Assembly (NCBI RefSeq): GCF_020171285.1
Contig: NZ_JAIUZI010000020.1
Coordinates: 1 to 64,000, forward strand
Direction: 5' to 3'
Length of the DNA stretch: 64,000 bases
Source of the DNA: Seohaeicola saemankumensis
GTDB lineage: Bacteria > Pseudomonadota > Alphaproteobacteria > Rhodobacterales > Rhodobacteraceae
Shown here: positions 34,017 through 43,747 of the stretch, piece after piece
Layout: every line of letters starts with the position of its first letter
Position numbering within the stretch: position 1 is the stretch's first letter
The notes under the pieces: generated by a model
Databases searched by the model: none
The model's input: only the letters and a program-made list of their open reading frames with translations
What the model was told of the DNA's origin: nothing
Made by a program: the position numbers and the translations under genes

Positions 34017-34643
34017 ATGCAAGTTATCCTTCTCGAACGTGTGGCCAAGCTGGGCCAGATGGGCGACGTCGTCGACGTCAAGCCCGGGTTCGCGCGCAAC
34101 TTCCTGCTGCCGCAAGGCAAGGCGCTGACCGCGTCGGATGCGAACGTTGCTTCCTTCGAGGCACAGAAAGCCCAGCTGGAAGCCCGCAACCTGGAAACCA
34201 AGAAAGAAGCCGAAGCCCTGGCCGAGCGCCTGGACGGACAGCAGTTCGTGGTGATTCGTTCCGCCTCTGACGCCGGCTCGCTCTATGGCTCGGTCACGCC
34301 GCGTGACGCCGCCGAAGTGGCGACCGAAGGCGGCTTCTCGGTCGACCGCAAGCAGGTTGTTCTGATCAACCCGATCAAGGAACTGGGCCTGCACAGCGTT
34401 TCGGTCGTGCTGCACCCCGAAGTTCAGGTCGAAATCAAGCTGAACGTCGCCCGTTCGGCCGAAGAAGCCGAACTGCAGGCTTCGGGTAAATCGATCCAGG
34501 AACTGGCCGCCGAAGAAGAGGCACAGGCCGAATTCGAGATCGCGGAACTGTTCGACGACATCGGCACCGCCGCGTCCGACGACGACGATCTGGCCCCCGC
34601 TGTCGAAGGCGCACAGGCCCCGGAAGACGAACAGCCCGCCTGA
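34017..34643 (+). CDS. rplI: 50S ribosomal protein L9
   Basis: 208 residues. [32 protein letters not shown] is typical, with a long helix linking the two domains. The C-terminal tail ([24 protein letters not shown]) is acidic and about 60 residues longer than E. coli L9, an extension seen in alphaproteobacteria. Ends at a terminator. Confidence 0.97.
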   Translation: MQVILLERVAKLGQMGDVVDVKPGFARNFLLPQGKALTASDANVASFEAQKAQLEARNLETKKEAEALAERLDGQQFVVIRSASDAGSLYGSVTPRDAAEVATEGGFSVDRKQVVLINPIKELGLHSVSVVLHPEVQVEIKLNVARSAEEAELQASGKSIQELAAEEEAQAEFEIAELFDDIGTAASDDDDLAPAVEGAQAPEDEQPA

Positions 34644-34666
34644 TCCCGTTCCGCTTTACAGACCGC

Positions 34667-34698
34667 AAACCGGCGCCCCCTGCGGCGCCGGTTTTTTT
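34667..34698 (+). terminator. Rho-independent terminator after rplI
   Basis: Stem ACCGGCGCC/GGCGCCGGT with a six-base loop, followed by seven T, 24 bp after the rplI stop. Confidence 0.92.
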
Positions 34699-34726
34699 GT
34701 TGCGCGCCGCGCGGCCTGCCCTGACC

Positions 34727-35152
34727 CTAGCCGCCAAAGAATCCGTCACCCAGTGGCAAGGGCGCCAGCCGGATCAGCCGCGAATCCTCGACGGCGGCCT
34801 GCCTATGCGCCACGGCTTTGCGGTACTCGGGATCCTTGGCCATGTTCGCAAAAACCTCGGGCGAGTCGTATTCGGCGATGAAACACAGATCCCAATGCTC
34901 ATCGGCCGGGCCGATCAAAACCTGCTCCAGCGCCCCGCGCCAGACGATCCGCCCTCCCAGACGCTGAAACACTGGCCCGCTATCGCGGCCGTAGGCGGCA
35001 TAGGCCTCGGCGCCGGTGAAGGTGCCTTCGCGTCCGTCCTCGTACTGTGCCACCTCGCGCAACCGCACCAGGTTTAGCATCTGGATCGGGCCGGGACGGT
35101 TGTTGGCGCGGAAGGCTGCAAAATCGTCGCGTGTGAATGTCGTGTGGCCCAT
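34727..35152 (-). CDS. DUF1330-like dimeric alpha/beta barrel protein
   Basis: 141 residues. PIQMLNLVRLREVAQYEDGREGTFTGAEAYAAYG and FIAEYDSPEVFANMAKDPEY-like pattern fit the DUF1330 ferredoxin-like family (small dimeric alpha/beta barrels). The function is unknown; it lies alone between rplI and a plus-strand lytic transglycosylase gene. Confidence 0.7.
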   Translation of the reverse strand: MGHTTFTRDDFAAFRANNRPGPIQMLNLVRLREVAQYEDGREGTFTGAEAYAAYGRDSGPVFQRLGGRIVWRGALEQVLIGPADEHWDLCFIAEYDSPEVFANMAKDPEYRKAVAHRQAAVEDSRLIRLAPLPLGDGFFGG

Positions 35153-35343
35153 GTTTCTCTCCCCGGGGAACCCTCAGATTGACGGCACAGTGTGCCACCG
35201 GGTTTGCCGGCGCAACCGCCCAGCCGCCATTTCCGTCCCGGCACCTCGGCAAAAGGCCGCGCAGACCGGCATCGCACCTTGCCCGGATCGCCGCCGAATC
35301 GCATAGACTCGCGGCAAACGACACAAACCGCACTGGAACCCAG

Positions 35344-35820
35344 ATGGCCCTTGTCACCCGTCGCGCGATGATGTTGCAGGTCGGCGCACTGCTGCTGACA
35401 TCCGCCTGCGGCAGACGCGCGTCTGTCAGCCGCAACGCCGCATTCAAACCGCCGCTCTATCCCAACGAAACGCCCGAACTGCGGGCCAAGATCAACAAAT
35501 GGGCCGACCACTACGACGTGCCGCGCGACCTGGTCCAGCGTGTGGTGATCCGCGAAAGCACCCATCGGCCCGAGGCGCGCAACGGCCCCTACTACGGGCT
35601 GATGCAGATCCATCCCAACACCGCCCGTGGCATGGGATTTCAGGGGCAGGCCTCGGACCTGCTGGATGCCGATACGAACCTGGAATTCGCGGTCAAATAC
35701 CTGCGTGGCGCGTGGATGGTCTCGGACGGCAGCTATGACAAGGCCGTCGGCTGGTACGCCCGCGGCTATTACTACGAAGCCAAGAAACGCGGGCTTCTCA
35801 AGGAGACCGGCCTGATCTGA
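35344..35820 (+). CDS. Lytic transglycosylase lipoprotein
   Basis: 158 residues from ATG 35344. Lipoprotein signal with lipobox LLLTSAC, then an SLT-type domain: the catalytic Glu in VVIRESTHRPEARNGPYYGLMQIHPNTA and AVKYLRGAW. It cleaves peptidoglycan with formation of anhydromuramic acid and is short for the family, lacking additional domains. Confidence 0.85.
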   Translation: MALVTRRAMMLQVGALLLTSACGRRASVSRNAAFKPPLYPNETPELRAKINKWADHYDVPRDLVQRVVIRESTHRPEARNGPYYGLMQIHPNTARGMGFQGQASDLLDADTNLEFAVKYLRGAWMVSDGSYDKAVGWYARGYYYEAKKRGLLKETGLI

Positions 35821-35866
35821 TACGGTCGGATTGCGGCGGCCAGATCCCTGCCCGCCGCGCCGATGG

Positions 35867-36556
35867 TCAATCGTCGGTGGTCATCGCCTTCCAGACGACC
35901 GCCCCCAGCGCCGCGCCGACCAGCGGCGCCACCCAGAACAGCCAGAGCTGCCCCAGTGCAGCGGTCTCGGCAAACAGCGCCACACCGGTCGACCGCGCCG
36001 GGTTGACGGAAGTATTGCTGACCGGGATCGAGATCAGGTGGATCAACGTCAGCCCCAGACCGATAGCGATCGGCGCAAAGCCGGCCGGGGCGCCGGAGGA
36101 CGTCGCGCCGAGAATGATGATCAGGAACACCGCCGTCATCACGACCTCGGTCACCAGAACAGCCGTCATTGAATAGCCCTGTGGCGACAACTCGCCATAG
36201 CCGTTGGTCGCGAACCCGCCGGTGCCGGTAAAACCCGCCGCACCCGAGGCTATGACGTACAGCACCACGGCCGCCGCCACGGCGCCCGCCACCTGCGCGA
36301 TCCAGTAGGGCAGCAGCTCCTTGCCGTCATGACGCCCGCCGATCACCAGCCCCAGCGTGACGGCCGGGTTGAAATGCCCGCCAGAGATGTGGCCGACGGT
36401 ATAAGCCATCGTCAGCACCGTGAGACCAAAGGCAAAGCTGACGCCCAGCCAGCCAATGCCGACATCGGCAACCCCCGCCGCCAGGACCGCGCTGCCGCAA
36501 CCTCCCAGAACCAACCAGAATGTGCCGACAAACTCGGCCAACAATTTCTTTGTCAT
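35867..36556 (-). CDS. aqpZ: Aquaporin Z
   Basis: 229 residues, six helices with both NPA motifs: [11 protein letters not shown] and [11 protein letters not shown]. The selectivity-filter His (LIHLISIPV) and Arg after the second NPA are those of water-selective AqpZ. The gene stands alone, oriented away from tig's upstream partner. Confidence 0.95.
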   Translation of the reverse strand: MTKKLLAEFVGTFWLVLGGCGSAVLAAGVADVGIGWLGVSFAFGLTVLTMAYTVGHISGGHFNPAVTLGLVIGGRHDGKELLPYWIAQVAGAVAAAVVLYVIASGAAGFTGTGGFATNGYGELSPQGYSMTAVLVTEVVMTAVFLIIILGATSSGAPAGFAPIAIGLGLTLIHLISIPVSNTSVNPARSTGVALFAETAALGQLWLFWVAPLVGAALGAVVWKAMTTDD

Positions 36557-36672
36557 CGTTACTCTCCCGAACTCTGCCGGGATGCTACATCACAAATTCT
36601 ATTTGTCAGCAGATTTTTGATTTCGTTTTCATCACATTCGAAATTGGCTCGAAAAGCGCCGCAAAAATCCCG

Positions 36673-36700
36673 AAAAAAAGGCCGCCCGGTTTGGGCGGCC
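36673..36700 (-). terminator. Rho-independent terminator of tig
   Basis: Minus strand stem GGCCGCCC/GGGCGGCC, five-base loop, then seven T. It lies 36 bp after the tig stop. Confidence 0.92.
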
Positions 36701-36736
36701 AATTTTCGACAATTGGGCTGAGCAGGGAAAGGAGGA

Positions 36737-38068
36737 TTATTCCTCTTCCAGCGCTTCGACAGCTTTCTGCAGGTCTTCCTTGGAGACCTCGTTCTCGGTG
36801 ACCTCGGCCAGTTCCAGAACGTAGTCCACGACCTTGTCTTCGAAGATCGGCGCGCGCATCTGCTGCTGCATCTGGGCGTTTTGCTGAACGAATTCAAAGA
36901 ACTGGCGTTCCTGACCGGGGTACTGACGCGCCTGGTTCATGATGGCCTGGGTCATCTCGGCATCGGTGACTTCGACTTCGGCCTTCTGGCCCAGCTCGGC
37001 CAGCAGCAGGCCTAGACGCACGCGGCGCTCTGCCAGCTTGGTGTGCTCCTCGGTGGTCTCGATCTCGGGGTGATCGTGGCCCTGCACCTCGGGGTTTTCC
37101 TCGTGCCACAGCTGGTGCGCGATCTGGCCGGCTTCGGCCTCGACCAGCGACGGCGGCAGGTCGAACGACACCAGCTCGTCCAGCTTGTCTAGCAGGCTGC
37201 GCTTGACAACCGCACGGGCCGCACCGGCGTATTCGGCTTCCAGACGCTCGGCGATCTGGGTTTTCAGCGCGGCCAGATCTTCGGCCCCGAATTTCTGCGC
37301 CAGCTCGTCGTTGATCTCGGCGGCAACCGGTTCCTTGACCTCTTTGATGGTGCAGGTGAACACGGCTTCCTTACCGGCCAGATGCTCGGCGCCATATTCC
37401 TCGGGGAAGGTCACGGTCACGTCCTTGACCTCTTCGGCCTTCACGCCGACCAGTTGATCCTCGAAACCGGGGATAAAGCTGTTGGAGCCCAGCACCAGCG
37501 GATAATCGTCGCCGGCACCACCTTCAAAGGCTTCGCCATCGACTTTGCCGAGGAAGTCCATGACCACCTGGTCGCCGTCCTTGGCCTTGGATCCTTTGCG
37601 GCGGGCTTTGAAGTCCTGCGCGGTTTCGGCCAGGTTCGCCAGCGCTTCTTCGACTGCGGCGTCGTCCGCCTTGACCACCAGCTTTTCCAGCGAGACCGAC
37701 TTCAGATCGACTTCGGGGATTTCGGGCAGCGCCTCGTAGGTCATGTCGACGTTGATGTCGTCGCCCTCTTTCCAGTCCTCGTTGGTCATCTTGACCTCGG
37801 GCTGCATCGCGGGGCGGTCGCCGCTGTCTTCAAAGTGCTTGTTCATCGCACCGTCGATGGTTTCCTGCATGGCTTCGCCCAGCAGACGCTGGCCAAACTG
37901 CTTTTTCAGCAGCGCCATCGGCACCTTGCCCTTGCGAAAGCCCTTCATCTCGATTTCCGGCTGCGCCTCGACCAGCTTTTCGTTGACCTTTTCGTCCAGC
38001 TCGGCTGCTGTGACGGTGATCGCGTAGGCGCGTTTCAGACCTTCGTTCAGAGTCTCGGTGACCTGCAT
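36737..38068 (-). CDS. tig: Trigger factor
   Basis: 443 residues. N-terminal ribosome-docking loop [17 protein letters not shown], the FKBP-type PPIase domain ([18 protein letters not shown]) and the long C-terminal helical arms. The chaperone binds nascent chains at the exit tunnel. Confidence 0.97.
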   Translation of the reverse strand: MQVTETLNEGLKRAYAITVTAAELDEKVNEKLVEAQPEIEMKGFRKGKVPMALLKKQFGQRLLGEAMQETIDGAMNKHFEDSGDRPAMQPEVKMTNEDWKEGDDINVDMTYEALPEIPEVDLKSVSLEKLVVKADDAAVEEALANLAETAQDFKARRKGSKAKDGDQVVMDFLGKVDGEAFEGGAGDDYPLVLGSNSFIPGFEDQLVGVKAEEVKDVTVTFPEEYGAEHLAGKEAVFTCTIKEVKEPVAAEINDELAQKFGAEDLAALKTQIAERLEAEYAGAARAVVKRSLLDKLDELVSFDLPPSLVEAEAGQIAHQLWHEENPEVQGHDHPEIETTEEHTKLAERRVRLGLLLAELGQKAEVEVTDAEMTQAIMNQARQYPGQERQFFEFVQQNAQMQQQMRAPIFEDKVVDYVLELAEVTENEVSKEDLQKAVEALEEE

Positions 38069-38211
38069 CAGTATTCCCCATACGGTTCAGGGCGCGCAAA
38101 CCGCGCGCCACAAGCAAATTTGACGCCTTCTATGTGTCCCGCCCCGCCTGTGCAAGAGGCATTGCAGGCCAAACCGCCCGAACTGGCCCGGTTCAGGCCA
38201 ATCCGGCCCTC

Positions 38212-38242
38212 AAACGCAAACGCGCCCCGGTTCCGGGGCGCG
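38212..38242 (-). terminator. Terminator-like hairpin after the first porin
   Basis: CGCGCCCC/GGGGCGCG stem with a six-base loop; on the minus strand it is followed by TTTGCGTTTG. Not a strong T tract but in the right place, 27 bp after the porin stop. Confidence 0.55.
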
Positions 38243-38268
38243 CTTCGGCTTGGCTTGTGGTGGCCGGT

Positions 38269-39411
38269 TCAGAATTTCCAGCGCGCGCCCATCAGCACCG
38301 ATTGGGAATCGCGATAGGACGTGCCCGGCTCGGCCAGGCTGTATTCGCGATAGCCCAGGTAGGCTTCGATGCGCTGCTTGTCGAACTTCTGCACCGCGCC
38401 GATACCGACCGTGTTGGCGTCCGAGCCGGCCACGGTGGTGTCGCTGCTGCTGTAATAGTCGATCGACAGCGCGGTTTTACCTACGGCGAACCAGTCGGCC
38501 TGATACCCAAGCTTGGCATAGCCGTAGCTGCAACCGTTGGCGCAGGCGGCCCCGGCCTGCTCATTTCGCTTGCCAAATGCCACCGTGGCATTGAAGCCCG
38601 AGCTGTGCAGCGCGCTGAACGATCCGATGGTATCCTGCCGGTCCGCCAGCACAGCGGGTTCGATATCGGCATAGGCCACCGCGCCCTGCATATTCCAGCC
38701 CGCGACCTCGCCGCTGTAGCGCAAGGCGATGTTCGTGGTGGAGAAATTCGCGTTCTGGGCCAGAACTTCCTCGCCATAGGCGACGGCAACGGAGAAGCCG
38801 CCAAAGCTGGGAGTATCATAGCGGATCCGCCCGCGCCGGCCGCCGTCAAAGTTCGGCATGGCCGCGCCGATGGCGCGGTTCGTCAAGGCACCGGCGGCGG
38901 TCCGGAACCGGAACGCCCCGGCATCGCCCGCGATCCACGAATAGGTCACGATCGAAGTGCCGGACAGGTCCACCTCGGCCGCGCCGTCGCTGGCCACGCT
39001 GCCCTGACCGATCGAGATAGTGCCCCAGCTGTCGGACTTGTACGAGAAATCGACTTTACGGATGCTCGTGCGCTGCCAGTTGATCCCCTTGGGGGTAAAC
39101 CCCTGGGTCACCAGCGAGGATTGTCGAAAGCCCAGTGCGGTTTCGAAATTGAACGACAGCGTTCCACTGGCATAGGCCTGGCGCAGCCAAAATCCGACCC
39201 GGCTGTTGGAATTGGCGTTGTCGACGATATCGTCATAGCTTTGAACGCCGTCGTCGAACGATTGCCACGCCGGGTTGAATTGCCCGTAGAACAACGCGGT
39301 CCCGCCGGACCCGTTGTCATAACTCAGGTCGGCCAGTGCCGGAGTAGATGCGGTCAGCGCGCCTGCAACAACGCACATCGCCGCCCGTTTCGGGAGGGAA
39401 ATCTGTTTCAT
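38269..39411 (-). CDS. Outer-membrane porin (copy 1)
   Basis: 380 residues. Signal MKQISLPKRAAMCVVAGALTASTPALA, then a beta-barrel with alternating patterns and C-terminal YRDSQSVLMGARWKF, ending in the Phe needed for BamA insertion. Starts at ATG 39411. Its sequence is clearly related to the next gene (same motifs: FNFETALGF, SLADWDW/NWQRTSIRKV, GSVASDGAAEVDLSGTS), so the two are tandem paralogues. Cargo unknown. Confidence 0.85.
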   Translation of the reverse strand: MKQISLPKRAAMCVVAGALTASTPALADLSYDNGSGGTALFYGQFNPAWQSFDDGVQSYDDIVDNANSNSRVGFWLRQAYASGTLSFNFETALGFRQSSLVTQGFTPKGINWQRTSIRKVDFSYKSDSWGTISIGQGSVASDGAAEVDLSGTSIVTYSWIAGDAGAFRFRTAAGALTNRAIGAAMPNFDGGRRGRIRYDTPSFGGFSVAVAYGEEVLAQNANFSTTNIALRYSGEVAGWNMQGAVAYADIEPAVLADRQDTIGSFSALHSSGFNATVAFGKRNEQAGAACANGCSYGYAKLGYQADWFAVGKTALSIDYYSSSDTTVAGSDANTVGIGAVQKFDKQRIEAYLGYREYSLAEPGTSYRDSQSVLMGARWKF

Positions 39412-39569
39412 GCCTGCTCTCTCAATCAATATGCCGCGTGTTGGCGTGCGGCTTGTTATTGCACCGACCTTAACGTGGTACCCGGCATGGTCCAAACCCT
39501 AACTCGGCGCCGCGCGACAACTGTCGCCCGCTGTTGCCGGGCTTCAACGCTCACGGCGTTATGACGACG

Positions 39570-40676
39570 TCAGAACTTCCAGCGCGCGCCGGCCAGAACC
39601 GAATAGGCCGTCAGGTAGTTGAACGGAGAGCTGTCGGCGAAGTCATATCGGCGCAACCCCAGATACCCTTCCAGCCGGGGGTTGGAAAACCGTTGCAGCA
39701 GACCGAACCCATAGGCTTCAGACCGCGATCCGGGCGACGCCATATTGTTGGCCGCATAGTAATCGACGGATACCGAAAACGGTCCGATCCGGGAATGGCC
39801 GTACTTGTACCCCAGCTTGAAATACCGGTAGTTGCCCGCCGTATCCCGTGTACCGGCAGACATCGTGAAACTGATGCCGGTGGGTTTGTGAACCACACTG
39901 AACGACCCGATCGCGGTGCGGTTGTTGCTCAGCGTCTGGCGGTCGACCCATGTATATCCGCCCGCCGCCGCGACCTGAAACTTCTCTGTTTCCAGATTGT
40001 AGCGCAGGGTAATGTCGCTGTCCTTGGTCTGGCTGATGTTCGACAGGACCTGTTCGCCCGCCGATACCGACAGAACGAACCCGCGTATGGATGGGCTGTC
40101 ATAACGCAGCCGCAACCGCCGCCCGCCGTCGAAATTCGGAAACGCCTGCGCCACGCTGACCAGCGACAGCGGCCCCAGCTCGGTCCTCAGAAAAAACGCA
40201 CCTGCGGTATCGGGGATGCCCACATAAGAGACCACCGACGTACCCGACAGGTCGACATTTGCCACCCCGTCGCTGGCCATGCTGCCCTGCCCGGCATAGA
40301 AGGTGCCGAACCGGGCGGTCTGCCAGATGACTTCGGTCTTGCGGATGTCGTTGCGGCTCCAGTCCCAATCCGCCAGCGACTGGCTTTGGGTTTCGGTGTT
40401 GGTCCCCGGAAACCCCAGCGCCGTTTCAAAGTTAAACGATAGCTCGCCCGCCCCCGCCGGCCGTTTGAGCCAAAGCCCGATCCGGCTGCCGGAGTTGCTG
40501 TTGTCGGCAAATCCGCCCGTGGTCTGCGCCCCATCATCGAACACCAGGTGTGACGGGCTGAGCTGGCCATAGGCTTGCAAGGTACCGCCGAATGGCGGGG
40601 ATATAGGATCGAGTGCCTGCACCTGCGTCGCAGACACAACACCAACCAGGAACGCCAAGGTAACGGTCCGGGTCAT
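39570..40676 (-). CDS. Outer-membrane porin (copy 2)
   Basis: 368 residues with signal MTRTVTLAFLVGVVSATQVQA and a C-terminal YSVLAGARWKF. Shares motifs with copy 1 (FNFETALGFPG, GSMASDGVANVDLSGTS, FPNFDGGRRLRLRYDSPS), but overall it has diverged. Tandem duplication with change of selectivity is the likely history. Confidence 0.85.
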   Translation of the reverse strand: MTRTVTLAFLVGVVSATQVQALDPISPPFGGTLQAYGQLSPSHLVFDDGAQTTGGFADNSNSGSRIGLWLKRPAGAGELSFNFETALGFPGTNTETQSQSLADWDWSRNDIRKTEVIWQTARFGTFYAGQGSMASDGVANVDLSGTSVVSYVGIPDTAGAFFLRTELGPLSLVSVAQAFPNFDGGRRLRLRYDSPSIRGFVLSVSAGEQVLSNISQTKDSDITLRYNLETEKFQVAAAGGYTWVDRQTLSNNRTAIGSFSVVHKPTGISFTMSAGTRDTAGNYRYFKLGYKYGHSRIGPFSVSVDYYAANNMASPGSRSEAYGFGLLQRFSNPRLEGYLGLRRYDFADSSPFNYLTAYSVLAGARWKF

Positions 40677-40748
40677 ACCTCACACTATCCGCACTGAACT
40701 CACCGCCTTATCCGGATAGTGCCTGCCCCGCGCCGGGCTGGCAACCGC

Positions 40749-41684
40749 TCAGTCGGCATCATCCCCGTCATAAGGCCACAGCCCCTGCCCCAGCGCCTCA
40801 ATCGCGATGGCGATGCGCTCGAAACTGTCCTCGGCGCGGGGCACGTGGTTGCGAGCCCGCAGGTACCCATGCACCAGCCCCGTTTCATTGACCCAGCACA
40901 CCGTTCCGCCCGCCGCGCGCAAATGGTCACGGTACGCCCGCGCCTCGTCTCGCAACGGATCGCAATCGGCGCTGAACAGGACCGTCGGCGGCAGGCCGGA
41001 AAAATCGGCGTCCTGCAGCGGCGCCGCGTTGGGATCGTCCATTGGCATCGCGCCGCCATGCCGCAAGGAGCGGTAGCCGCGCACCGCATCGGTGCCCAGC
41101 AGCGGCGCCTGCGCGTGTTCCCTATAGGACGGCAGGTTCAGATCGCCGCCGAGATCGGGATAGATCAGGACCTGGCCCAGGATGCCGTCCAGTCGCCCGC
41201 GCGCGTGATGCGCCACTGCCGCCACGAGGTTGCCCCCGGCGCTGTCCCCAGCCAGAACCAGACCGTCGTCATATTCCCGCAGCGCCCATTGCGCCGCCGT
41301 CCAGCAGTCGTCGAACGCCGCCGGATGCGGGTGCTCCGGCGCCAGCCGGTAATCCACGGCCACCACGCGATACCCGGTATCAACGCAGAGCTCGGCGCAG
41401 ATGTCGTCGTGGCTATCCAGCCCGCCGAGGAAGTAACCGCCACCATGCCCAAACAGCACCGTCCGCGTCGGCATGCCCGCCGAATAGACCCGCACAGGCA
41501 CACCATCGGCGGACAGGTCCATGACCTCGACCTGCTCTGGTCGTCCGTTGTTGAAGGCCGCGCATTGCGCGTCATAGGCGCGCCGCCGTTCGGCGACAGG
41601 CGCGGTCGCATCGCGGGCGGCAAAGCCTTCGATGCGGCGGATAAAGGCCCAGGTCTCGGTATCAATCAACAGGTCATAGTCCAA
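40749..41684 (-). CDS. HSL-family alpha/beta hydrolase (esterase)
   Basis: 311 residues. The oxyanion-hole motif HGGGYFLGG and nucleophile GDSAGG are of the hormone-sensitive-lipase family; the Asp lies in SADCDPLRDEA and the His near GLVHGYLR. Probably a carboxylesterase of unknown substrate, next to the acyl-CoA synthetase on the same strand. Confidence 0.88.
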   Translation of the reverse strand: MDYDLLIDTETWAFIRRIEGFAARDATAPVAERRRAYDAQCAAFNNGRPEQVEVMDLSADGVPVRVYSAGMPTRTVLFGHGGGYFLGGLDSHDDICAELCVDTGYRVVAVDYRLAPEHPHPAAFDDCWTAAQWALREYDDGLVLAGDSAGGNLVAAVAHHARGRLDGILGQVLIYPDLGGDLNLPSYREHAQAPLLGTDAVRGYRSLRHGGAMPMDDPNAAPLQDADFSGLPPTVLFSADCDPLRDEARAYRDHLRAAGGTVCWVNETGLVHGYLRARNHVPRAEDSFERIAIAIEALGQGLWPYDGDDAD

Positions 41685-41705
41685 GACAGGGGCCCCCTTT
41701 GTCGT

Positions 41706-43595
41706 TTACGCGGACCACTCCCACGGGCGCACAAAGCCACCCAGCACCTTGGCCACGTCCTGTTCATCGGCACCGTTGCGGCGCAGTTGTGCCACTAGAC
41801 CACGTTTTTTGTCGTCGATCACCGATTCGACACGCGCCTGTACCCCGGCCTCTTCCAGAGCCCCGTTGTAAATGCGGGTGATCGCGTGTTTCCGCAGGTC
41901 CGGTTTGAACACCTTGCCGACCGCCGTCTTGGGCAGTTCGTCCAGGACCGTCACATGCTTCGGACGTGCGGCGCGCTCGTGCACGTGGATGCGGCAGTAT
42001 TCCATCAACTCCTCGGCGGTGGCGGTTTTACCAGCGACCAGTTCGACAAAGGCGCAGGGCACTTCGCCCGCATGGGCGTCCGGCTGGCCGATGGCGCCGG
42101 CAAAGGCGACGGCCTCGTGTCCCAGCAGCGCCTCTTCGATCTCGGCGGGGTCGATGTTGTGACCGCCGCGAATGATCAGGTCCTTGGCCCGCCCGGTGAT
42201 CCACAGGTACCCGTCGGCATCCACCCGGCCCAGGTCTCCGGTGCGCAGGTATTTGTCGTGGTAGTAGAGATCGGCATTCTTCTCTGCCTCGGTATAGGTG
42301 TTGCCGGCAAAGATACCGGGGTTCGAGATGCAGATCTCGCCGATTTCATCCACCGCGCATTCCTGCGGCCCTTCGGGCGTGCCCTTGAAAATCTTGACGT
42401 CCGTATAGGGGAACGGGATGCCGATCGAACCGATCTTCTTTTCGCCGTCAACTGGGTTGCACGACACCAGACAGGTTGCCTCGGTCAGCCCGTAGCCTTC
42501 GACAATGGTGACGCCCGTGGTCTTCTCGAACCGTTTGAACAGCTCGACCGGCAGCGGCGCCGAGCCGGAAAACGCGGTTTTGACCGTGCTGATGTCGGCG
42601 TTCACCGGCACCTGCATGGTGGCCGAAATCGCCGTCGGCACGGTGATGACAAAGGTGATCTTCCAGCGTTCGATCAGCTTCCAGAAGTTTTCGAACACCC
42701 CCTCGCCGCGATAACCCTGCGGCGTCGGGAACACCACATGCGCGCCCGAGGCAACAGCGGCCATCAGGATCACGTGGCAGGCAAAGACGTGGAACAGCGG
42801 CAGCGGACAGATCACGTTGTCCTCGGCCGTATACAGCAGCGTACCGCCCAGCCAGCCGTTATAGATCACCCCGGAATACTTGTGCTGCGCCACCTTGGGC
42901 ATGCCCGTCGTGCCGCCGGTGTGGAAATAGAACGCCACACGGTCCTGACTGACATCCTCGAAATTCAACGTCGTGGGCTGCTTGGACAACCCCTTGTTGA
43001 AGTTCAGGTAATCGGCGTGGGCCAATTCCGCCTTGTTCTCGATCTTGGGCCGGATCAGCGGGATAATCCACGATTTCGGCGGCGTGACATAGCGGTTCAG
43101 ATCGACCTCGAGCACCGTGTTAACATGCGGCGCGTGGCGCACCGCCTCGGCGACCTTCTGGGCGATGTCGGTCTTGGGAAAGGCCTTGAGCGTGACCACC
43201 ACCTTAGCGTTGGTCTCGCGCAGGATGGAGGCGATCTGCTCCGGTTCCAGCAGCGGGTTGATCGGGTTCACGATGCCGGCGACCGCACCACCCAGCAGGG
43301 TGATCACCGCCTCGTTACAGTTCGGAAGGATGTAGGCGACAACATCGTTTTCCTTCACCCCCAGCGACCGGAACAGGTTCGCCGCCTGGTTCACCTTGCC
43401 CAGCAGTTCCGACCAGGTAAAGGTTTCGGCCTTGTCATCGGGGCCGGAAAAGATCTGGTAGCTGATCGCGTTATTGTTTGGGTACTTCTTGGCGGTGCCC
43501 GACAGCATCTGGTGCAATGTCACCGGCAGATCGCGTTCGTCCCATGCCGCCTCGGCCTCGATCGCCGCGCGGTCTTCCATCCCTGCGAATCCCAT
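41706..43595 (-). CDS. Acyl-CoA synthetase (AMP-forming)
   Basis: 629 residues. AMP-binding motif FYFHTGGTTGMPKVAQ, then GYGLTEATCLVS and YLRTGDLGRVDADGYLWITGR. The C-terminal lid (LPKTAVGKVFKPDLR with catalytic Lys) is present. It activates a carboxylic acid; chain length cannot be read from sequence. The start at 43595 (MGFAGMEDR) has GGAGGATGC upstream. A TetR-type palindrome lies about 120 bp further upstream. Confidence 0.88.
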   Translation of the reverse strand: MGFAGMEDRAAIEAEAAWDERDLPVTLHQMLSGTAKKYPNNNAISYQIFSGPDDKAETFTWSELLGKVNQAANLFRSLGVKENDVVAYILPNCNEAVITLLGGAVAGIVNPINPLLEPEQIASILRETNAKVVVTLKAFPKTDIAQKVAEAVRHAPHVNTVLEVDLNRYVTPPKSWIIPLIRPKIENKAELAHADYLNFNKGLSKQPTTLNFEDVSQDRVAFYFHTGGTTGMPKVAQHKYSGVIYNGWLGGTLLYTAEDNVICPLPLFHVFACHVILMAAVASGAHVVFPTPQGYRGEGVFENFWKLIERWKITFVITVPTAISATMQVPVNADISTVKTAFSGSAPLPVELFKRFEKTTGVTIVEGYGLTEATCLVSCNPVDGEKKIGSIGIPFPYTDVKIFKGTPEGPQECAVDEIGEICISNPGIFAGNTYTEAEKNADLYYHDKYLRTGDLGRVDADGYLWITGRAKDLIIRGGHNIDPAEIEEALLGHEAVAFAGAIGQPDAHAGEVPCAFVELVAGKTATAEELMEYCRIHVHERAARPKHVTVLDELPKTAVGKVFKPDLRKHAITRIYNGALEEAGVQARVESVIDDKKRGLVAQLRRNGADEQDVAKVLGGFVRPWEWSA

Positions 43596-43717
43596 CTCCG
43601 CATCCTCCCTCTTCGCCCTTGGGCGTGTATTGTTTGATCCTCGCCCATAAAATGAAAGCAAACACCCCGTCGCGCAAGCGCGTCAGAGGCTGACGTCAGG
43701 CCACCCAACGCCGCGTT

Positions 43718-43731
43718 AGACCGGTCGGTCT
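43718..43731 (-). promoter_or_regulatory. TetR-type operator candidate
   Basis: Perfect inverted repeat AGACCG-GT-CGGTCT in the 150-bp gap between the acyl-CoA synthetase start and the end of the ABC exporter. Such AGACC...GGTCT palindromes are typical of TetR-family repressors controlling fatty-acid or multidrug genes; no TetR gene is next to it. Confidence 0.45.
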
Positions 43732-43747
43732 GATCGGTGAATTGGCC

